This document shows, one piece after another, positions 14,273-18,064 of a stretch of 18,064 bases of DNA; the first letter of the stretch is position 1, and each line of letters begins with the position of its first letter. The DNA is from an uncultured Paracoccaceae bacterium. Its GTDB lineage: Bacteria > Pseudomonadota > Alphaproteobacteria > Rhodobacterales > Rhodobacteraceae. The position numbers and the translations under genes are program-made. Location of the stretch: positions 1 through 18,064 of the forward strand of contig CALHST010000288.1 in assembly GCA_938038825.1 (NCBI GenBank). Direction: 5' to 3'. The notes under the pieces are model-generated. The model did no database searches, was not told the origin of the DNA, and saw nothing but the letters and a program-made list of their open reading frames with translations.

Positions 14273-14743
14273 CTACGCACGATGATAGGGGCTGCCTGCC
14301 AGGATAGACGCCGCGCGGTACAGCTGTTCCGTTATCATCACACGTGCCAACATGTGCGGCCATACCATTTTTCCAAAGCTAACAGCGTGATCTGCGCCTG
14401 CCCTTAGAGACGGATCAATCCCATCAGCACCACCGATGACAAATGCCACGTCACTGCGTCCTTGATCCCGCCACCCGGCCAATCTGTTTGCAAAATCAGG
14501 CGAGCTTTCGACGCGGCCGCGTTCATCCAGAACACACAGCACCGCGCCATCGGGAACCGCTTTGTGCAGCAGCGCAGCTTCTGCTGCCATGCCACCGCCT
14601 TTGCGGTCGTCCACCTCTTTCAAGGTCAGCGGCCCTAAGCCAAGGGCCCGCCCCGTGCGATCAAATCGCGTGACGTAATCCAAGATAAGCTGCGCTTCCG
14701 GGCCGGCCTTTTGGCGCCCCACGGCAATAACATGCACACGCAT
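14273..14743 (-). CDS. rlmH: 23S rRNA (pseudouridine-1915-N3)-methyltransferase RlmH
   Basis: SPOUT-class methyltransferase that methylates pseudouridine 1915 in helix 69 of 23S rRNA on assembled 70S ribosomes; cytoplasmic homodimer. The 156-residue length matches the family. Visible features are the N-terminal MRVHVIAVGR, LDERG (72-76), the SAM-binding GGADG (104-108) with FVIGG before it, the HMLARVMITEQLYRA knot helix, and the C-terminal YHR (153-155) ending SPYHRA, all characteristic of RlmH. It starts 24 bases after rsfS, a pairing common in bacteria, and is probably translated from the same mRNA. Confidence 0.95.
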   Translation of the reverse strand: MRVHVIAVGRQKAGPEAQLILDYVTRFDRTGRALGLGPLTLKEVDDRKGGGMAAEAALLHKAVPDGAVLCVLDERGRVESSPDFANRLAGWRDQGRSDVAFVIGGADGIDPSLRAGADHAVSFGKMVWPHMLARVMITEQLYRAASILAGSPYHRA

Positions 14744-14767
14744 GCGGCTCTCCGGATCCGGGCCAGT

Positions 14768-15205
14768 TTAACTGGGTGCCGCAGCACTGGGCTGCCACAT
14801 TTTTTCCAATTGATAAAATTCCCGAACTTCCGGGCGGAATACATGAACAATCACATCACCGGTGTCGATCAACACCCAATCACCTGTTTCCTTGCCTTCA
14901 CTGCGCACCGACAAGCCAAATTCGGCTTTCAATCGGTCACCCAACTTTTCGGCAAGCGCAGACACCTGACGGCTAGAACGGCCAGAGCACACAACCATGT
15001 AATCCCCAATCGAGGACTTGCCGTGCAGGTCAATCTGAACGATGTCTTCCGCTTTGTCTGAATCAAGAGATGTCAGGATGGCCTCAAGAAGGGCCTCACT
15101 GGTCACCGTGCGCTTCTTTGGCTCGGTCGTGTCGGTCTGAGCCGAGAGCGCTGCGCCCGAGGCCCGATCATCAGCAGCAAATGCCGCTTCTGCATGAAAT
15201 GACAG
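14768..15205 (-). CDS. rsfS: Ribosome silencing factor RsfS (non-ATG start)
   Basis: Binds ribosomal protein uL14 and blocks subunit joining when nutrients are low. The core domain (TSEALLEAILTSLDSDKAEDIV, in two halves) continues with GDYMVVCSGRSSRQV, GDWVLIDTGDVIVHVF and ends at EFYQLEKMW, all family hallmarks. No in-frame ATG precedes the domain. A perfect AAGGAGG (15214-15220) lies 5 bases before ATT (15208) and 8 bases before CTG (15205); CTG is used here, giving 146 residues with a poorly conserved N-terminal extension. GTG 15106 (113 aa, typical length) is the alternative but has only a weak site. TTG 15286 overlaps the proposed promoter. GACAG-TATT-CTGTC around the start can form a small hairpin. 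Confidence 0.88.
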   Translation of the reverse strand: MSFHAEAAFAADDRASGAALSAQTDTTEPKKRTVTSEALLEAILTSLDSDKAEDIVQIDLHGKSSIGDYMVVCSGRSSRQVSALAEKLGDRLKAEFGLSVRSEGKETGDWVLIDTGDVIVHVFRPEVREFYQLEKMWQPSAAAPS

Positions 15206-15257
15206 AATACTGTCCTCCTTTGCGTATCGCACCTCAGCTTGGTGCTGGCATACAAGA

Positions 15258-15286
15258 ATCGTAACAATTTGACTGTCACATTTCAA
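15258..15286 (-). promoter_or_regulatory. Sigma-70-type promoter for rsfS-rlmH
   Basis: Read leftward: TTGAAA (15281-15286), a 17-base spacer, TACGAT (15258-15263). The -35 matches consensus at 5 of 6 positions and the -10 at 4 of 6, with ideal spacing. The transcript would begin near 15251, which excludes TTG 15286 as the rsfS start and suits the ribosome-binding site at 15214-15220. Confidence 0.45.
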
Positions 15287-15415
15287 TGAAACGCGCCCAG
15301 TGCAAGAGCATTTAGGGACAAAAACACGCGAATTTGTGGGAAAAACGGCATTATTGCAAGCTTTGAGACCACACGATAAAGTCCCGCGTCAGACCCTGGG
15401 AAGGATCAACTGACG

Positions 15416-15952
15416 ATGGCGCTGCGCCCATATCTACAGCTTTTGCTGATGGTGGTCTTGTCTGCGACAGGATCACATGCCGACACATGGCGTGAAAACG
15501 TCTGGCATTTCGTCTGTGAAGAAAGCCCCTTTTTCGCGCAGGATCGCGCTGACCGCCACAGCGCAGGTGTTGTAACCAGCGATGGCGGCTTCGCATTGAT
15601 GGTGCTTGGCGACCCACTACAGGGGGCTTTGGTGTCCATCAATGTCCCGGACGAGATGATTAAAGACCGGGTAACCTCAACATTGATCATGCCCACCGGC
15701 AATGTCTTCTCTCGTACAGTCACGGATGACCAATTCTGGGCCGTGCAAACGCCGGACGGAGCGTCTGTAACCTATACGTTCCGGGTCGATCCTGCCGATA
15801 TTGAATTCTTTCAAGCCGGGCGTCGCTGGCAAGTCAAAGCAGGTGCCACAACACGCAATGTGCCTTTGAAAGGTAGCCGTGTCGCGATCCGGTCCGCGCT
15901 CACGGCACGCGCGACACAAAGCACGGCCTGCTCTGAGCAGATCAAAGATTAG
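15416..15952 (+). CDS. Exported hypothetical protein
   Basis: I do not recognise this family. The 178-residue product has a signal peptide at about 1-22 (MALRPYLQLLLMVVLSATGSHA) and a periplasmic domain with two cysteines (near residues 33 and 172) that could form a disulphide joining the ends. The middle is rich in short beta-like stretches (GGFALMVLGDPLQGALVSINV, in two parts, then VTYTFRVDP). ATG 15416 has AAGG about 11 bases upstream. It is divergent from rsfS across about 210 bases that hold the rsfS promoter and no other clear feature. Its stop codon overlaps the stop of the convergent mscS-type gene by 4 bases, so neither gene can have a separate terminator there. Confidence 0.7.
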   Translation: MALRPYLQLLLMVVLSATGSHADTWRENVWHFVCEESPFFAQDRADRHSAGVVTSDGGFALMVLGDPLQGALVSINVPDEMIKDRVTSTLIMPTGNVFSRTVTDDQFWAVQTPDGASVTYTFRVDPADIEFFQAGRRWQVKAGATTRNVPLKGSRVAIRSALTARATQSTACSEQIKD

Positions 15953-17313
15953 TCGGCAGCGTCTTGCAGCATTTTGACTTCACGCTGTGGGAATGGAATG
16001 GAAATGCCATGGTCCTGAAACGCGTCCCACAAGGCAAGATACACGTTGCCCCGAATATTGGTGAGCCCCCCAGTGGGATCTGTGATCCAAAACCGCAGGA
16101 TATAGTCGACCGAGCTGTCCCCAAACCCAGTGATATGGCAAACGGGCGCACGGTTACTTAGCACACGATCAACGGACTGGGCGGCCTCAATCGCGAGGGC
16201 CCGCACTTTATGAGGATCATCGCCATATGCCGTTCCAAACCGAATATCGAGCCGCACAAAATCATTGGAATGTGACCAGTTCACCACTTGGCCAGTGATC
16301 AGATCTTCGTTCGGGATCAGGTATTCTTTGCCATCGCGCGTCACAACAGACGCATATCGCGCGCCCAATGTTTGGATCCACCCAAACGTGTCCCCCAACG
16401 AAATGACATCCCCCGGTTTGATCGACTTATCCAACAGAATGATGACCCCGGACACCAAATTGGACACCACTTTTTGCAAACCAAACCCAAGGCCCACACC
16501 AATGGCCCCAGACAAAACAGCAAGCCCGGTGAGATCTATTCCAATGGCGCGCACACCAAGGAAAAACGCCGACGCATAGACTATAACCTGCAGGGCCTTG
16601 ATGATCAGAACCCGCATCGAAGGGCTAATTTCATCATTGGCCTGAACCCGCGCAGATGTGGTGCTTGTGACCATGCGCGCCAAGGCGAACAGAACTGCAA
16701 TGATCACCGTCCCTTGAACCAACATCAAAAGGGACAGCCGGAAATCTCCGATATTTAACGCGGCCGCATCCAACAGGCTAACCGCCTCGTCCAGAACGCC
16801 CAAAATGGACAGCGTCACATAGGTCCAAGCGCCATAGCGCACCAAGTTTCGCAGCGTTTCCGATCGAATAAGCCGCGTTACAAACGCAACCAGCAAAAGC
16901 GCTGTTGCCAGTGTCGCGATGGCACCGATGATATAAGATCGCGAGGGCCATGTGACCTCGCGCATCACAAAGGTGACGCCCCAGATCAAAATCACAAAGA
17001 AAATGGCCCTGAGCCGCTGGTGGATAACCACCAGAATGCGCATCCGCCAACCGGGCCATCCTTTGCGTGACGCCATCCATGCCCGGATACGCGGTGCGAA
17101 CAGCAATCGCAAACAATGCGCCAACAGCAACACGCCCATCGCAATTCCGACCTGATAGGCGTTCCAGGGCCGCAAAAGCGATTCAAGAAACGTTTCTGCT
17201 TGGGTGAACAAGGATTGGCTGACACTCAGGATTTCAGCTGCGGCCTCTGTCAGATCCTCGTTTGAGGCAGTTGCGGTGCCCTGTTGGGCGGTGTCCGATG
17301 TGTGATTTGCCAT
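15949..17313 (-). CDS. MscS-family mechanosensitive ion channel
   Basis: Inner-membrane channel that opens under membrane tension to release solutes during osmotic downshock. The 454-residue product has an N-terminal soluble stretch (about 1-45), roughly five or six membrane segments, then the MscS core: LAVLSGAIGVGLGFGLQKVVSN, here given in two parts (Gly/Ala-rich pore helix TM3 and the amphipathic TM3b), VSGVIILLDKSIKPGD, and the beta domain with GRYASVVTRDGKEYLIPNE-like motif (written ARYASVVTRDGKEYLIPNE in this protein). It is longer than E. coli MscS (286 aa), resembling mid-size YbdG/YnaI-type paralogues. The start is ATG 17313 (MANHTSD), with GGGA 11 bases upstream; the frame is open to 17436 but the added N-terminus looks non-native. 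It overlaps the convergent gene by 4 bases. Confidence 0.88.
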   Translation of the reverse strand: MANHTSDTAQQGTATASNEDLTEAAAEILSVSQSLFTQAETFLESLLRPWNAYQVGIAMGVLLLAHCLRLLFAPRIRAWMASRKGWPGWRMRILVVIHQRLRAIFFVILIWGVTFVMREVTWPSRSYIIGAIATLATALLLVAFVTRLIRSETLRNLVRYGAWTYVTLSILGVLDEAVSLLDAAALNIGDFRLSLLMLVQGTVIIAVLFALARMVTSTTSARVQANDEISPSMRVLIIKALQVIVYASAFFLGVRAIGIDLTGLAVLSGAIGVGLGFGLQKVVSNLVSGVIILLDKSIKPGDVISLGDTFGWIQTLGARYASVVTRDGKEYLIPNEDLITGQVVNWSHSNDFVRLDIRFGTAYGDDPHKVRALAIEAAQSVDRVLSNRAPVCHITGFGDSSVDYILRFWITDPTGGLTNIRGNVYLALWDAFQDHGISIPFPQREVKMLQDAAD

Positions 17314-17449
17314 ACTGCTGCAATCCCTGGCTTTTATGCGAGTGTGGCACAGGCATGGCAAAACCAGCAAGCGCAGCCGCAAAAGACCCCTGCGATCACC
17401 TTGGAAACGGCAAATTTCATACGCATTTCCGCCCAATTACGCGCTTAGG

Positions 17450-17464
17450 TTAATTTTAGGTAAA
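17450..17464 (+). promoter_or_regulatory. Near-consensus CtrA-type box upstream of the small membrane protein gene
   Basis: TTAA, seven bases, TAAA: one mismatch from the alphaproteobacterial CtrA site TTAA-N7-TTAA, 18 bases before ATG 17482. It overlaps a direct repeat TTAGGT at 17445-17450 and 17456-17461, spaced 11 bases (one helical turn). Short AT-rich motifs occur by chance, so this is tentative. Confidence 0.25.
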
Positions 17465-17481
17465 CAGGTTGAGGTCCCGCA

Positions 17482-17892
17482 ATGTCGGCAACAACGTTTG
17501 AAGACCGGTTGGCACGTCTTGCCACAGAAGGGGCGGCAGCATCCGCACCTAAAAGCGCGCTTGCGCAACCCAAACCTGTTCAATTGCCGAAAATGCCGAC
17601 CGAACGGGACGACGCGACGTCCACGTCCGCTGTGAAAGTTCTGGGGGCATGTTTTGGTGGCGCTTTGCTGGGATTTATTCTGGCCACCATCATCAGCATT
17701 GGCCTGATCGAAGGATCCCCATGGGGACCGGGTTCAGACATGGCGGATTTCGTGATGATCCCGTCTTTTGTCATTTCGATGCTTTTGATCATTGCCTTGA
17801 TCCCAACAACCATCTTTTTCCGCCGCGCTCAAAACGGGTTTAGCTTTGTGGCCTCAGCCCTTGTTGTTCTGATGATCAGCTTCCTGATCTAG
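17482..17892 (+). CDS. Small hypothetical membrane protein
   Basis: Unrecognised. The 136-residue product has a soluble, Ala/Pro-rich N-terminus (about 1-48, MSATTFEDRLARLATEG) followed by three hydrophobic segments at about 51-73, 90-109 and 119-136, ending at the membrane (VLMISFLI). The start is well supported by GAGG 6 bases before ATG. It is divergent from the mscS-type gene, with 168 bases between the starts that contain the possible CtrA box and a TTAGGT direct repeat. The three-segment topology with a cytosolic tail gives no functional clue. Confidence 0.7.
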   Translation: MSATTFEDRLARLATEGAAASAPKSALAQPKPVQLPKMPTERDDATSTSAVKVLGACFGGALLGFILATIISIGLIEGSPWGPGSDMADFVMIPSFVISMLLIIALIPTTIFFRRAQNGFSFVASALVVLMISFLI

Positions 17893-18064
17893 CTAGCTAC
17901 GTGCGCGTTTTTCCGCGCCAGTTACATGATTGCAGCGCGTGAGCTAAAGCTCACCTTACGTGCACAGCAGATGTTTCGCGACGCCAAGGGTGCTCGCAAA
18001 ACTCCGAAACGTGACTTGTCGATATTTGTCGACTTATCGAGCTGCTTTCAAAACGGAACCAGCA
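17893..18064. other. Non-coding tail of the window with several small hairpins
   Basis: No gene was found. It contains GCGCG/CGCGC arms (17903-17918), GTGAGC-TAAA-GCTCAC (17939-17954) and GTCGA/TCGAC arms (18018-18033) with TCGA recurring at 18019, 18029 and 18037. None has a U-tract behind it, so none is a clear terminator; they may belong to the control region of the next gene outside the window. Confidence 0.3.

Noticed and set aside
17903..17918. GCGCG/CGCGC hairpin after the last gene as a terminator
   Set aside because: The T residues are in the loop rather than behind the stem, so it does not fit a rho-independent terminator.
18055..18064. CGGAAC at the window end as a -35 box of an EcfG general-stress promoter
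   Set aside because: The matching -10 would lie outside the window, and a five-base match alone is not evidence.
1..18064. Defence system, prophage, insertion sequence or CRISPR array
   Set aside because: No transposase, integrase, nuclease-helicase cassette or regularly spaced repeats were seen; the EEP protein and trypsins are not in a defence-like context.

Overview
The window is about 18 kb of moderately GC-rich DNA, gene-dense, with no tRNA, rRNA, CRISPR array, transposase or phage gene. Gene content (glcDEF, rsfS-rlmH, DUF599, an IbpA-type Hsp20 behind a ROSE-like leader, tandem small trypsins) and a G-run hairpin repeat point to an alphaproteobacterium, most likely a Rhodobacterales (Roseobacter-group) chromosome. 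That placement is inference from protein and leader resemblance, not from a marker gene.

Layout: (1) 1-1348, the 3' part of a glycine/arginine amidinotransferase gene, convergent with an unknown membrane-anchored protein. (2) 1418-5225, a kynurenine-formamidase-like hydrolase divergent from gabD (succinate-semialdehyde dehydrogenase) plus an endonuclease/exonuclease/phosphatase-fold protein, then a convergent LysE-type exporter. (3) 5226-6635, a divergent control region holding a 16-codon Arg/Lys-rich mini-ORF and a rho-independent-terminator-like hairpin directly before a Bcr/CflA-type drug-efflux MFS gene, which looks like attenuation. (4) 6644-7348, a repeat, a strong terminator, and an ibpA-like small heat-shock gene with a heat-shock sigma-factor promoter and an RNA-thermometer leader. 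(5) 7372-8993, two tandem, translationally coupled secreted trypsin-fold proteases. (6) 9063-12991, glcD-glcE-glcF encoding the three-subunit glycolate oxidase, with an inverted-repeat operator candidate before glcD. (7) 13064-14174, a DUF599 membrane protein and a small exported protein. (8) 14273-15205, rsfS-rlmH, two ribosome-associated housekeeping genes. (9) 15416-17892, an exported unknown, an MscS-family channel and a small membrane protein.

Most genes are ordinary metabolism, transport and ribosome upkeep. The more interesting material is in the non-coding DNA: the probable attenuator before the MFS gene, the ROSE-like thermometer, a three-copy hairpin repeat whose paired arms change together, and rsfS, which has no in-frame ATG and whose best ribosome-binding site points to ATT or CTG. 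Several starts were moved by ribosome-binding-site evidence (hydrolase, lysE, hsp20, second trypsin, glcD, mscS, rsfS).
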